A stretch of DNA of 64,000 nt from Hygrophila difformis (Eukaryota; Streptophyta; Magnoliopsida; Lamiales; Acanthaceae). Below, in pieces: positions 13,481 to 23,620 of the stretch. Made by a program: the position numbers and the translations under genes. The stretch spans positions 23,590,444-23,654,443 of the forward strand of contig JAOANR010000010.1 of NCBI GenBank assembly GCA_030278955.1, read 5' to 3'. Numbering within the stretch: position 1 is the first letter of the stretch; every line of letters begins with the position of its first letter. The notes beneath the pieces are model-generated. The model was not told where the DNA came from, made no database searches, and saw nothing but the letters and a program-made list of their open reading frames with translations.

Positions 13481-13765
13481 TATTTTTATCTTTGTTTTTT
13501 TTTTCATTTTTTTGTCATTTCAACTATTGTTTGTATAAGTATTTTTTTAAAGATACTAAATTGTAACATATAAATATTGCCTGTAATGACATATGTTGGT
13601 CGATTTGTATGCAATATATAGATATACTCATGTAATGCTTAAAATAATTCAAGGAGGTTAGGAAATGTAATGACATAATAAAATTGAACAATTTAATTTG
13701 TTAAATTGGATAATTTTATTCATATTGTCCATAATTTCCGCCCATTGGACGGGGAAAATACTAGT

Positions 13766-13796
13766 AACAATCATCATCATCATCATCATCATCTAG
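13766..13796. repeat. (ATC)n microsatellite
   Basis: About eight ATC/TCA triplets follow directly after the Helitron-like 3' end. Confidence 0.8.
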
Positions 13797-13837
13797 GTAA
13801 AATAGGATTCTTTCGTGTGATTTCTAGGGTATCACAC

Positions 13838-14031
13838 ATTAACTACCTTAATCATCGCCGAACTTGTCCATGAACCCGGTTTTTTCGCCAATCATCGCCG
13901 GACTCATCCAATAACTACCCAAATCATCGCCGAACTCATCCTTCCATTAGGTTAGTTAATGGACGGGTTGGCGATGATTTGTCCAAAAACTGGGTTCGTT
14001 GACGGGTTCGGCAATAATTAGGATAGTTAAT
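13838..14031. repeat. Foldback inverted repeat, arms about 82 bp
   Basis: The left arm (13838-13920) and right arm (13950-14031) are inverted copies sharing ATTAACTAYC, AATCATCGCC and GAACYYGTC blocks; the loop is about 30 bp and contains one more unit. A transcript would form a long hairpin. No target duplication was found, so it could be a small MITE or a local inverted duplication. Confidence 0.7.
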
Positions 14032-14262
14032 GGACGGATCCGTCTAATTCGATATTGGTGGAATGAATTTGGAAATTGAAAAAACATATGAGACTAAATG
14101 GGATTTCTTTTTTCCATGAAAAAATATCGAAATCTATTATAATTTGCAAAATTATAAGTTGCAAGTTGAACAATACAAGAATGGAATTAAAGTATAAAAC
14201 TAGAATTGAAATCTAATATAAGCCCTACCTAATAAAAGTTGTAAATTCGCAGTTCTTGTGAG

Positions 14263-14772
14263 TAGGGGGAGAATAGACGAGGCTACCCGACAGAGCATAC
14301 GACCTAACCTATTTTCAGGCAGACCATGCCTTTTCTATAAATAAGCTAGACTCATGCCATTTTAAAAGACCATTTAGCTAAATAGGCTCCGGCATAAATT
14401 GTCTATTAAGCCTAACAGGTCTAACTATTAATTATTATTAATATGATTATGATTATTGCATACGAATATGTCGTATTATTACTATTGGATCGTACACAGG
14501 TTTTTAAAATACTTATATTATAATATTACTTTTCAAGTATATAAATATGTTATATCTAGACATATATAGAAAAATTTTAACATAATTTCGAAATGAACTT
14601 AATCAGGATTGTTAAAGGCTTAAAATATGACCTATTTAAATTAGTAGGCCCGGCTTAGGCCTATAACGTATGTTTATCAAAGATTATATGATGGGTTCAG
14701 GCCTTAGAAAATTGAATAAGGCCTAGACCGTGCAAGTCAAAGCCCGGTTTAATCTAGCTTATTCCAATCCTA
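14263..14772. mobile_element. hAT-type MITE, copy 1
   Basis: An 8-bp duplication with one mismatch (CTTGTGAG at 14255-14262, CTTGCGAG at 14773-14780) flanks a 510-bp element beginning TAGGGGGAGAATAG and ending in an imperfect complement. It is related to the element at 22147-22806 through shared blocks such as TTTAGCTAAATAGG. Non-coding. Confidence 0.75.
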
Positions 14773-15200
14773 CTTGCGAGTGTAAACAATTAAGTGTGTG
14801 TAACTCCTTTCCCATTGAAATTTGATTAGTATTTATAGAGAATCAAAATAACCGCCCTCGAAACTTTCTGGAATTAGCTCAAGTGCCAAAAACTGATTTC
14901 AGCGTGCCAAACTTGCCATCCCAATCCATGCTACGCCCAAAATTATGTCTCTCGCGTGCTGTCTATGCCGCGTACCGACTTTGATAGTTTGATGCATCAT
15001 TTCTTGTTTTTCCACGAGAGCATCTGTTTTCGTTAGAACTAGTCTCCTTTGTCGCTGACTATTTCCTGCTCAGCTCTAATATTCACTGTAAGCTTGTGCA
15101 AATCACTTGTAAGCGTGATCAAATTTATCAGTATTTGGACACAAAATAGATGAAATAACACTCTAAAATGATTGTTATCTATAGCATTCATGTTTTCATT

Positions 15201-15680
15201 TTATTTATCCTTGGTAATGCTCCTACAATCCTTTCTAAAATGCCTCAATTCCCCACAAATACAACATTTATTAGTACTCTTAGATCTAGTCTTATGTCTA
15301 CTTCGGGACTTATGTCTCTTATTATTACATTTTTCAATAGATTGCCCATTATCTCTCTTTCTCGATGTGCCCTGCCCCCTCAGTTGCATCACTTTATCAT
15401 CTGAATTCTTTTCTTGTAAAGTATATGATATTTCAAATCCAATTCTTTGCACTTTAAACAATTCACAACAATATATAGAGTTATCTCATATCTAGTATAT
15501 TTTGTGAAAGATTTAACATTAATATAGGAATCATGAATAACATTCTACAACATGATAGGAATAATCATCAATATGTTTATCACCCGTATCTTTAATTTGT
15601 TGAACCAATTTTGTAAAGTCATCAAGATCATCTATATATTTATTTATGTCCAACCTTTATCTAAAAAGTCATTCTAGCTG
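15201..15680 (-). pseudogene. Ty1/copia gag remnant
   Basis: The minus strand encodes a CCHC zinc knuckle, CCICGELRHFRKDC, of the CX2CX4HX4C type found in retrotransposon gag. It follows a basic RSRHKTRSKST-like stretch and a gag-like helical segment (DDLDDFTKLVQQIKDTGDK). Stops between the two segments show decay. No LTRs or pol were found nearby, so this is an isolated relic. Confidence 0.6.
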
Positions 15681-16321
15681 AAACTCGCGTGAACGTAGAT
15701 ATGTCTCAGTATAAGGCTTTTTCCAAGTCCCTCGCGATTGGATTTGTGGTACCATGTATCGAAAAACTTCTTGATATGATTTGGTGTTTAGGAAACATGT
15801 CCCGTCGGTCACGGTGCAAGATGAGTTGATGGATCTCACTGGAGGAGAGGTGATTTTGTGTGGCCAACAATCTCTATGATCTATTTTTAGTTTCTACAAT
15901 AAAAGATGTCCCAATTTTAATTTTCTATAATAAAAAATATAGGGAAAAGAAGGCCCAGTACCCTTTCCCAAACATTTATTTGAGTCAAAGCCCCACAATT
16001 TAAAACATTAACTTTTAGTCCTATCAATTATGAAAGTTAAACAAAATACATATGAATAACATGGTAAACTACATACCAAACACTTGGTAAATGACATATC
16101 AATACAGTGATAAAACACATACCAATAACCTAGTAAACATCATAAGATATTTGTGGTAAAGCACACATCAAGATGAAATTCGGTCACGGATAGATGAGAA
16201 CTTGCCATGCCTTCCACTATCCTTTCTCTGGCTTCGGCTCTTAAAAAAAAAATGAAATTCGGTCCATTTACAAATCCAATTAAGTTTCATTCGGAGGACT
16301 GATGTCATATTTTCAAATGAA
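15681..16321. other. Intergenic, nothing recognised
   Basis: AT-rich DNA with no open frame of interest. Part of 15,690-15,880 is less AT-rich and may be more of the copia relic, but I could not support that. Confidence 0.4.
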
Positions 16322-16430
16322 ATTTGATTTACCTTCACATTATAAACATTTAATTCGGCTCCTCAATTTTAATTCGGCTCCTCAATTTGATTTACCTTCA
16401 CATTATAAACATTTAATTCGGTTCAAATTA
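16322..16430. repeat. Short tandem duplication, about 62 bp
   Basis: A phrase containing GATTTACCTTCACATTATAA and AATTCGGCTCCTCA occurs twice in direct orientation. Confidence 0.75.
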
Positions 16431-16438
16431 AATAGTAT

Positions 16439-16637
16439 GATCCTCTAAATTTTATTTTTTTAAAAATAATATCTGGGTATCCCAGACCACATTGAATCAA
16501 GACTAATCACTCGAGAATCTGTATGGACAATGAAAAACATCTTTCTCAAAGCAGACACAAGGCTAGAACCCGATGCATTGTTTAAGCGACTAGAGACACA
16601 ATTCACTCAAGTCAACTGTTATTGGTGATCCTCTAAA
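16439..16637 (-). mobile_element. tRNA-derived SINE (minus strand)
   Basis: The 12-bp duplication TGATCCTCTAAA (16439-16450, 16626-16637) flanks about 175 bp. Read on the minus strand it has an A-box-like TTGACTTGAGTG, a B-box-like GGTTCTAGCC about 45 nt further, the family tail GATTAGTCTTGATTCAATG and CTGGGATACCC, then an A-rich end. Same family as the copies at about 22.35 and 23.05 kb. Confidence 0.85.
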
Positions 16638-18073
16638 AATTTGATACCATACGTAAAAATTAATTATATGACCTTTCAAAAATCGAAAAAACAAAGGCAC
16701 ACAGAGAACAAATTAAAAGCACCCGATTTCTTCATCAATACTGCGAAAATCCATGACTGATTTCGATGCAATTGTTGACTTGGAGAAACAAGTGACAGCA
16801 AGTTGAGAATCCTCAAGTCAAATTGTTAGGACAATTGCTACGTATCCGAATTTTATCCACAGAACCAAAATTTTACACCTCCCATCGTTGAAATTCATTC
16901 GAATATATCCCCAATGGATACAGAACAATCATATGCCAATTTGAGATATCAAAGATGGAATAAAGAATATATAAAGTCAAAAAGTGAGAGAAATATAGAG
17001 ATGTTTTTGTTCCCCCCAAAATTTGCAGGCTTTTATTCTCTTCCACGACATGTATATATATAGGAGGGCCATGAAGGTTTGAAAGTGTGGACTTGTGAGG
17101 AAAGTCAATTGAGACATACACACAAAAATAAGTAGTATTTGTGTAGGAACTAGGAAGAGTGGTCTTGTATGAAGATGAAGAGTTGTTTGGTAGCCAAGGA
17201 TGACTTGCCTAAGACCATTTTGTTATGGTAATGATGAGCAAAGCATTGAAGCCATGTTGTGGTGTTTATTAGGCGTCATCCGGGGCTATCCTGACTACCT
17301 CTCGTCGTTCATGCTAGACCGTCTCTTCTTCTATTATATCCGTTCACTAATCAATGGGATTTCTTAAGCATCCCTGAGGCTCAAAAGTAACATTCAGGTA
17401 CATGTGGGCTCAAACGACATTTTCTCAAAACAGATTTTCGTATTCATAAAGGTTTGAATTCGAAATATTGATTAAATCATTACAACCTCATAATCATTTA
17501 AGTCAACTGATGTTGGTGATACGTTGAACTTTTGTTATTCTATATTTTATATTTTTATTTTTATTTTTATTTTTAAATGAGGATTTGGAAGCCTTGTTTT
17601 ATAGGAGTAGCTTTAAGTGGAAGGGTTTAGTGTTCGAAAAAGACATGAAATTTATAACTAACAGTTAATGAATGGATTGACCATTGTCCAATATAAACGT
17701 AGACGATTCCAAAGATTAAGTATTTAGCTCTTTGATTTATAACGGAGTACATTTAATATTCAGATATTTTGTATGTTCATTACTGATATTTTCAGTTGTA
17801 TCTCAACTGCATAATTTGTCTTCCGTCGTAAAAAAAAAAAAAATGTTTAATTTGTCTTGGGTTCAATATGACATATGGATACCTGATTTAAAAAAAAAAA
17901 AAAAAAAACTGTCTAATTTCATCCAAAGCTTCAATATACGCAAAGGTATAATAGGAAAAACACATTAGTGTAATAATAGTCAAAGAAAAAAAAATAAGTA
18001 ATATAGTAATTATTAACAGATAAATTCCTTATTATATTCATCTTGGTTTTGTATCATTGAATAGATACGCATG
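16638..18073. other. Intergenic AT-rich DNA
   Basis: Apart from the SINE relic, only poly-A tracts (17,829-17,843 and 17,890-17,908) stand out. Short open frames here show no protein-like composition. Confidence 0.45.
17440..17516 (-). mobile_element. Decayed SINE fragment
   Basis: The minus strand shows CAGTTGACTTAAATGATTA followed by a degenerate B-box region, aligning with the 5' half of the SINE family in this window. No duplication or tail remains. Confidence 0.4.
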
Positions 18074-18337
18074 TACTCCCTCCGTTTTTTAATATCCTTA
18101 CCATTTGCATAATTGGTACTATTCATTAAATAACATTGATTCAACTTTTTAGCACAGTTGTGTAAGATAAAATATAGTCAATTAAGATATTATTGGATTC
18201 GTCTAATCGCGTAGTTTTATCATATTAAATTTTTACAATTTTTACTTGTATATAATTTGAGTTATTAATGATTAAAAATGTGTATTGGATTGCGTGCAGT
18301 AAAGAAGTGGAGAAGTTAAAAAAGAACGGAGGGAGTA
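18074..18337. mobile_element. Stowaway-type MITE, copy 1
   Basis: Ends CTCCCTCCGTT and AACGGAGGGAG (18076-18335) are perfect inverted repeats flanked by TA, as for Tc1/mariner-derived Stowaway elements. The interior matches the copy at 27541-27802 (shared AAGATAAAATATAG, TTGGATTCGTCT and TTGAGTTATTAAT). Non-coding. Confidence 0.9.
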
Positions 18338-19205
18338 TATCATTAAAGCACATGTTCTACAAATTTGTATGTTTCTTTATCTCCATTACAATATCTTTTA
18401 GTAGAAAAATATTCAAGTTCAAAAACCAGTTTCAACAACTTCTAAACAATTTCAACGACTTCGAATATTTTCAACAAAAAAACCTCAATCAAACATATAA
18501 TAAAATAATTCAACATCAATCATCTTTCTTCCACTTGTAAGAAAACACCTAAACTCAATTTTATTTTGGCCGTTGGATTTAAAATAGATGGCAGGTTCCA
18601 AAAGTAGAATAACTAACAAGTAATTGCCAAACACGACCTTTATATTTTTTGTTACTCATATGGGTTGTTTAAAAGTTCATTTGATGTATGCAAGAACCAG
18701 ACTCAATAGTACGATTAGGGTTTAGGGTTTACTCATATGGGTTGTCCAAATGTCCAATGCAATAGATTAAAAGCCAGGCTGGGTCGGCTTGCTTTGTTAT
18801 TTTTCAGATTCAAACTCATTTGAATCCTTGAGGAGCGTTTAACTAATCCGTAAAATACAATCAGCGCGTACAAACAAATATGCATTCCAAATTTGTAAAA
18901 AAATGTAATTATGTCTGCACAAAATTTCTTTCAAATTTCTTCAGCTACCTAGAAGCTATAATCTAGAATGTCCTCGTCGTATTTGGATTGAAGGATTGAA
19001 ACTAATGACCAGCAAAATCCACATGTGCTTCCTCAAAAAGGCCACCTTTAGATCCACCTCCTTCATAGAGCATCAAAAGAGTTCAAAACCGACATGAAAC
19101 TATAAGAACATTGAACCTTGGACATGATAGAAAAATCAGCATACATTACCCTGACACAAGCAAAACTATCCCAAAACTACATGCTAAGAAAACCTTACCA
19201 TCATT
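18338..19205. other. Intergenic, including the ICMT 3' flank
   Basis: No gene recognised. A short telomere-like (TTTAGGG)2 lies near 18,715. The last ~200 bp before 19206 should hold the ICMT 3' untranslated region, since the gene runs on the minus strand. Confidence 0.45.
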
Positions 19206-19799
19206 TCACTTGATGAATGGGACTCCAGAGGGGGTCCGCCTCGCATACTCCTCGTACTCATTGCCAAAGAACCGCTTCAGGAAGAACTCCTCATATGGTA
19301 TCCTCTCACGGAAAAACTGCCAGACAACAACAACAAAGGCAAGGGTTGACAATGGGTTACACAGCATTACTTGGGTACCAACAGCCCAGATGAAAAATCC
19401 GCAGTAACTAGGATGCCGTATGTGTGCATATATCCCATGAGTGACCAGTTTATGATTATCTTCGTGAGATCGTCTTATGAGGTGCGTGAAGGACTTTCCA
19501 GCTGTCACTATAGCCATTTTCCGTATTAGCTCGCCAAAGATCACCATGATGAGGCCCACATTGCTTATCAGCCAGTAGTCTTTCATCCCAGGAAAGAAAT
19601 ATAATTCGAAAATGAATTCAAGCAGAGAACAGAACATTGCTAACATGTAGCTTTTGCTGATCAACAAAGAGTTCAAATTTACGCTGTCCTTGCCATGGAT
19701 AAAGAGCACGAGAAGATATTCAGAGCTATGGAAGAAGAATACAGAAACCAAAAATTGCAGAAACTGTCTGTACGCTGTAAAGCTTAACATTTCCAACAT
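19206..19799 (-). CDS. ICMT: Protein-S-isoprenylcysteine O-methyltransferase
   Basis: This integral ER-membrane enzyme methylates the C-terminal prenylcysteine of CaaX proteins (Ras-like and Rho/ROP GTPases), using S-adenosylmethionine, after prenylation and removal of the last three residues. From the ATG at 19799 the protein is 197 residues, the usual length of plant ICMT; upstream in-frame codons reach an ATG at 19937 but add 46 residues without family character. Hydrophobic segments lie at about residues 8-30, 36-60, 68-85 and 143-165. The C-terminal half carries the family signatures RHPSYCGFFIWAVGTQ and ERIPYEEFFLKRFFG and ends SGVPFIK. It is uninterrupted in one exon. In Arabidopsis such genes act in abscisic acid and ROP signalling. 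It is the only intact host gene seen. Confidence 0.93.
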   Translation of the reverse strand: MLEMLSFTAYRQFLQFLVSVFFFHSSEYLLVLFIHGKDSVNLNSLLISKSYMLAMFCSLLEFIFELYFFPGMKDYWLISNVGLIMVIFGELIRKMAIVTAGKSFTHLIRRSHEDNHKLVTHGIYAHIRHPSYCGFFIWAVGTQVMLCNPLSTLAFVVVVWQFFRERIPYEEFFLKRFFGNEYEEYARRTPSGVPFIK

Positions 19800-20180
19800 T
19801 TTTCCAAAGTTAACCAAACCAGACATTTCTTCAGAACATAATATTTGGTCTCGGCCAGTGAGCCTCACGAAGAAGCGAACAAGGTGACAAACTATGTTTG
19901 CATTCCGCTTTAGACCCAAAATGGTCAAAGAGAGCAAGATACGAGTGATGAAAACTCAGGTCTCTCTTCACCATAAAATTACATCACAAAAGATGTTCCT
20001 GAAGATCAATACAAAAAAAAAGGAAAAGGAAAAAAAAAAAAACTATATCAATGAAGGTACATTTAACTCTCTTTCTCTCCTGTCAAAGCAAGACCATTTA
20101 TGAAGATGCTAAACTAAGTGCCAAAATCAGATTTTCTAATCTGCTATGCATTGAACTAGATTTTCTGACTTTTACACTGC
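19800..20180 (-). other. ICMT upstream region, probable 5' UTR
   Basis: This stretch lies 5' of the ICMT start on the minus strand and keeps an open frame to 19937. It probably includes 5' untranslated sequence, possibly with an intron further upstream. No splice site is certain. Confidence 0.35.
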
Positions 20181-20190
20181 ACCCGCAGGC

Positions 20191-20260
20191 AGGGCCGTCC
20201 CAAAGTTTTGAGAGGCCCTGAGCTAAAATTAAAACTAGGCCCTTCGAAAAGTAAACAACA
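20191..20260 (+). mobile_element. hAT-type terminal sequence, isolated
   Basis: CAGGGCCGTCCCAAAG followed by GAGAGGCCCTGAGC and AGGCCCTTCGAAAAG is the style of one end of a hAT element of the ZMYM group. A matching opposite end was not found nearby, so this is a truncated copy. Confidence 0.4.
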
Positions 20261-20960
20261 CACTTTTATGTATAAAATGATCAACAATAAACACCAACAT
20301 CTATGATGACACAAACACGCCTACAACCATCTCAGCAATGTTTCCTTTATCTAACATCTAATGTGTGGCAGAGAAATTGATGGATAACCCATTTCAATGG
20401 TATTTTTATTTACATACAATTCCTAAGGAAGATGTAAAGATGTATTATGTGCACCTATAAGAACATTAAAAAACTTTTTTCACATATATAATAACGCATC
20501 AAAGTTGGACACAACCTCTACAATAGATGACTCTGACCTGCATTACAAAATATATTGAACAAATTCCATGTTATTAACTTAAGAGAAATAGAGAAGCTTT
20601 ATTTCATCAAGAACTATTCTGAGTTTTGAAGAATAATAGAAGTATAGTGTAAAATGCATCAATATCAACCTCCAAAATACTACTAGTATAACAATAAAAT
20701 TCCAATTTCAGCCAATAGAGCACACAAATTCAGCAACTTTAATGAACAATTTCAATGATATCAAAGTCGCAGCACCAATAAGAAATTGAAGAGGCTATAC
20801 TCGAACAAAAAACAACAATTAAAAATTGCATTGCAGATAATGAAGAGGTGTCGACAAGATGAACAAATAATTATAGTAACTCAATCACAATCTTCATTCA
20901 TTTCTTTACGTCAAATATAATATCTAATAATAAATGTTAAATTCAAGTCAATTGACTTTC
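20261..20960. other. AT-rich stretch upstream of ICMT
   Basis: No coding signal. It could be hAT-derived interior or an ICMT 5' intron. Confidence 0.35.
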
Positions 20961-20969
20961 CCTATGGCA

Positions 20970-21180
20970 TTTTAAATTTAGGAATTGGCAAAGCTGAACC
21001 TGTCAGTGGTTAAATCGGGCGACGACTACACTGAGGCGATCCAGATGTTTGAGCTGGGCCATAGGAGGCTGCAGCGCTAGGATTTGCACACGGAGGTGAT
21101 AATAGGAGCAACGGGGCTGAGGATTCCTTCCATGAGTTCAACAACATCCATCGGCGGCAGCAATTCACCAGGAAAAAAAA
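20970..21180 (+). pseudogene. Unidentified coding-like fragment ending in poly-A
   Basis: The plus strand reads ELAKLNLSVVKSGDDYTEAI and onward for about 30 residues, then a TAG, then about 36 more open codons ending in a Ser/Gly-rich stretch, followed by A-rich tracts (21,172-21,200). GC content jumps relative to the flanks. It looks like a fragment of a spliced gene or a processed copy. I could not name the family. The minus strand of the same DNA could instead be an ICMT leader exon. Confidence 0.3.
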
Positions 21181-21289
21181 AAGAAAAAAAAAAAAAACAC
21201 AGAAATCCAGGAACAGTGGGCAACGATTAAGGTCTCTTAATCATTCGATTGATGGAAACAGAAAGACAACGCGGCAGAGGCGGCGCTAC

Positions 21290-21310
21290 CGTTGTTCCCA
21301 TATATAGCGG
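21290..21310 (-). promoter_or_regulatory. Candidate TATA box of ICMT
   Basis: On the minus strand CGCTATATATGGG lies at the edge of a GC-rich stretch (21,270-21,420), about 1.5 kb upstream of the ICMT start. It fits a plant core promoter feeding a 5' UTR intron. Position and sequence are the only support. Confidence 0.3.
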
Positions 21311-21617
21311 CGAGGCGCGGCGGGCAGCGAACTAGAAGAGAGTGGCGACGACGCACGTTCGATTCTGCCAGATCCATAATACTGGTATTGTGAGCTTGAT
21401 TCGGCCAAAATAGGCGTGTGGTTCAACCTCCACTCGAATATGGGGGTTCGAGCTGCAGTTGGACTCGTAACAACACTTATGATCACAAATCCAACGGACT
21501 ACTATTCGACTAGAAAGCTCAATAAAAGGCTGGATTTAATTATATATATATATATTTATTTATTAATAAATATAAAAAATTATATAAAACTAGATCTTTT
21601 CGTCCGCTGTGCACGGG

Positions 21618-22058
21618 CAGTAGCGAAACTACATGGGGTTTGGGGGGCCGCCCCCGAGTTCGAAATTTGTCTATTGAGTTTTATATAGTTATGCTATTTT
21701 AGATATATCAGAATTTCTTTTTATATAATTCCGTTCCATCAAACTCAAATCTTGACATTAATATTTTATACAATCGTATAAATTTAATTATATTATAATC
21801 ACTTTTCAGTAATTTATGGGGAAGAAGAAGAAAAAGAATACAGCATGTTTCTTTGTTAGTGAGCTTTTTTAACATATAGTTATATATTCTTTAAAGATAT
21901 AAGCTCAAGTAAAGTTAAATGAAGAGAGTGACATCAATAGGAATCCAAAATAAACGAAAATCAATGGATAGTTATTCTATGGAAATTAAAGATGAAATAA
22001 AGCAAAGTTATTTAGTCGTATCATCGCCCCTGCCTCAGACACTCTGCGTCTGCCACTG
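21618..22058. mobile_element. hAT-type MITE, 441 bp
   Basis: It begins CAGTAGCGAAACTACATGG and ends in the imperfect complement (CAGTGGCAGACGC read from the right). The flanking 8-mers TGCACGGG and CGCACTAG match at five of eight positions, so the duplication is eroded. The interior is non-coding. Confidence 0.5.
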
Positions 22059-22138
22059 CGCACTAGTGTTAAATTTATATGTGCATTGGTGTTGAACTTA
22101 TATGAGTTTGAAAAATGAGAATATAATTTTTTTGGATT

Positions 22139-22814
22139 CATGAGGTTAGGGATGAGAATAGGCCACACTACCCGACATGGGCCCATGACCTAGTATATCG
22201 AAGACCATGCCAGACCAAATTTTTTGATAAATAGACTAAGCTTAGGCTTTTTTGAAAACCTATTTAGCTAAATAGGTCCGGACCAATTTTTTTTTTTTAA
22301 AAAAAAAGCCTATTAGGCCTACTAGGTCGGCATAGTTATCATTATTTTTTTAAGTGAATACGAGGGTATCTCAGTCCTTGTTGGACCCAAGATTAATTCC
22401 TCCAGAATCGCATGAGCATAGTTATCATTATTATTAGTATGTTTATGTTTATTGCATATAAATATGTGGTATAATTATTGCTATTTTATGTGAAAATAAT
22501 TATTAATTTAATTTTATATAGGTTTTTAAAATATTTATAAGTGTTTTCCCCGTATATAAATAGTCATTGTTACCCAAGTACACAAGTTTATTTCTTCCAA
22601 CCTTATGATTACATCCGGACATATATAAAATAATTTTAACTTAATTTTAAAATAGGCTCAATCAGAGTTTAAGAGGCTTACAACCTGGCCTATTTAATTT
22701 TAATAGGTCATGCTTAGACTTATAAGATAGGCCTTCGGGCCTTAATACATCGACATAGGCCTAGGCCGTTCAAACCTAACCCGCCTATAGCCTATTTCTA
22801 CCCCCACATGAGGT
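22139..22814. mobile_element. hAT-type MITE, copy 2, with nested SINE
   Basis: The perfect 8-bp duplication CATGAGGT (22139-22146, 22807-22814) flanks a 660-bp element starting TAGGGATGAGAATAGGCC, whose right end is the imperfect complement. Same family as 14263-14772. A truncated SINE sits inside. Confidence 0.88.
22331..22432 (-). mobile_element. 5'-truncated SINE nested in the hAT MITE
   Basis: The 16-bp duplication CATAGTTATCATTATT (22331-22346, 22417-22432) flanks about 70 bp that is the 3' part of the window's SINE family (minus strand: ATTAATCTTGGGTCC, GAGATACCC). Confidence 0.85.
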
Positions 22815-22961
22815 TTAAAGTCTTTTGTTTAAATGGTGATCTGAATGCATGCAACAAAAATTTAAAAGAGAAATAAAGGAAAGAATAAGATGATAGAAGA
22901 AAATTCAAACCCCCAACCAAGTGAACAAAATATAAAATGGATTGCTTTTACCATTGAAAAA

Positions 22962-22982
22962 CTATATATATATATATATAGT
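22962..22982. repeat. (AT)n palindromic microsatellite
   Basis: About nine AT dinucleotides bounded by AACT and AGTT, forming a short perfect palindrome. Confidence 0.75.
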
Positions 22983-23049
22983 TTCGGTTTTATATCTAAC
23001 ATAATAAAAGAGCAATTGAAAAAAAAATACTATTAAACTATTCAAAATT

Positions 23050-23230
23050 CACCAACAGTTGGCTTGAGTAGATTGGGGTTCTAGTCACTTAAGCAAGATC
23101 TCGGGTTCGAGCCTTGTGTATGCAAAAAAATGCTTTGGGAGAGGTGTTGTCAATTGCCCATGAAGATACTCTAGTGATTAGTCTTGGGTCCAATGTGGCA
23201 TGGGGATACCCGGTTAATCACTAAAAAAAT
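23050..23230 (+). mobile_element. tRNA-derived SINE, full-length head
   Basis: A-box TGGCTTGAGTAGATTGG and B-box GGTTCGAGCC are about 45 nt apart, the RNA polymerase III promoter layout. The family tail GATTAGTCTTGGGTCCAATG and GGGGATACCCGG follows. A clear target duplication was not found. Confidence 0.8.
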
Positions 23231-23439
23231 TTGAATAAATTATATGTTTGCATTATTAAGGTTCTAAGAATATCATTTTACTCCCTAATATGTTGTCCAT
23301 TTTGACTATTACTCCCTAATATCATTTTGACTATCTATATATACTTTTTTTTTGTTATCTTTTCATTATTTTAAATGGAAAAAAAAGCAATTTCTAAAAG
23401 ACATACCCAATTAAAAAAATTCTAAAATTAAAGACTTTA

Positions 23440-23620
23440 AACCTCATGTGATTAGTCTTGGGTCCTTAATTCTAAAATTAAAGGCTCTAAAATTTCCAAA
23501 AGACATACCCAACTGCTTTAGGAGAGACGCCCTTAATTGCATTTGCAGATCCTCAAGGGATTAGTTTTGGATCCAATGTGGCCTGGGATACCCGATTTCA
23601 TAAAAAAATAATCTAAAATT
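23440..23620 (+). mobile_element. SINE 3' fragments
   Basis: Two partial tails of the same family: GTGATTAGTCTTGGGTCC near 23,450, and GATTAGTTTTGGATCCAATG with GGGATACCCGA near 23,560. Confidence 0.6.

Larger units (their letters stand above)
1383..13764 (+). mobile_element. Probable non-autonomous Helitron, heavily interrupted
   Basis: The right end has the plant Helitron 3' signature: an imperfect GC hairpin (CCGCCCA / TGGACGG, 13738-13752), a short A-rich spacer, then CTAG followed by host T (13761-13765). The left end is placed at A|TCTATATAATATAT (1382/1383), matching the TC start; 1373 and 1377 are alternatives. Subtracting the nested LINE, hAT and MITE leaves about 1.4 kb of AT-rich DNA with no Rep/helicase, so it would be non-autonomous. 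Two diverged tandem copies of a ~200-bp unit lie inside (1683-2084). Helitrons make no target duplication, so pairing of these two ends is inferred. Confidence 0.5.

Noticed and set aside
16873..17121. 82-codon minus-strand frame
   Set aside because: Composition is that of AT-rich non-coding DNA; no domain, no context.
18713..18733. Interstitial telomere repeat
   Set aside because: Only about two TTTAGGG units; common by chance near plant genes.
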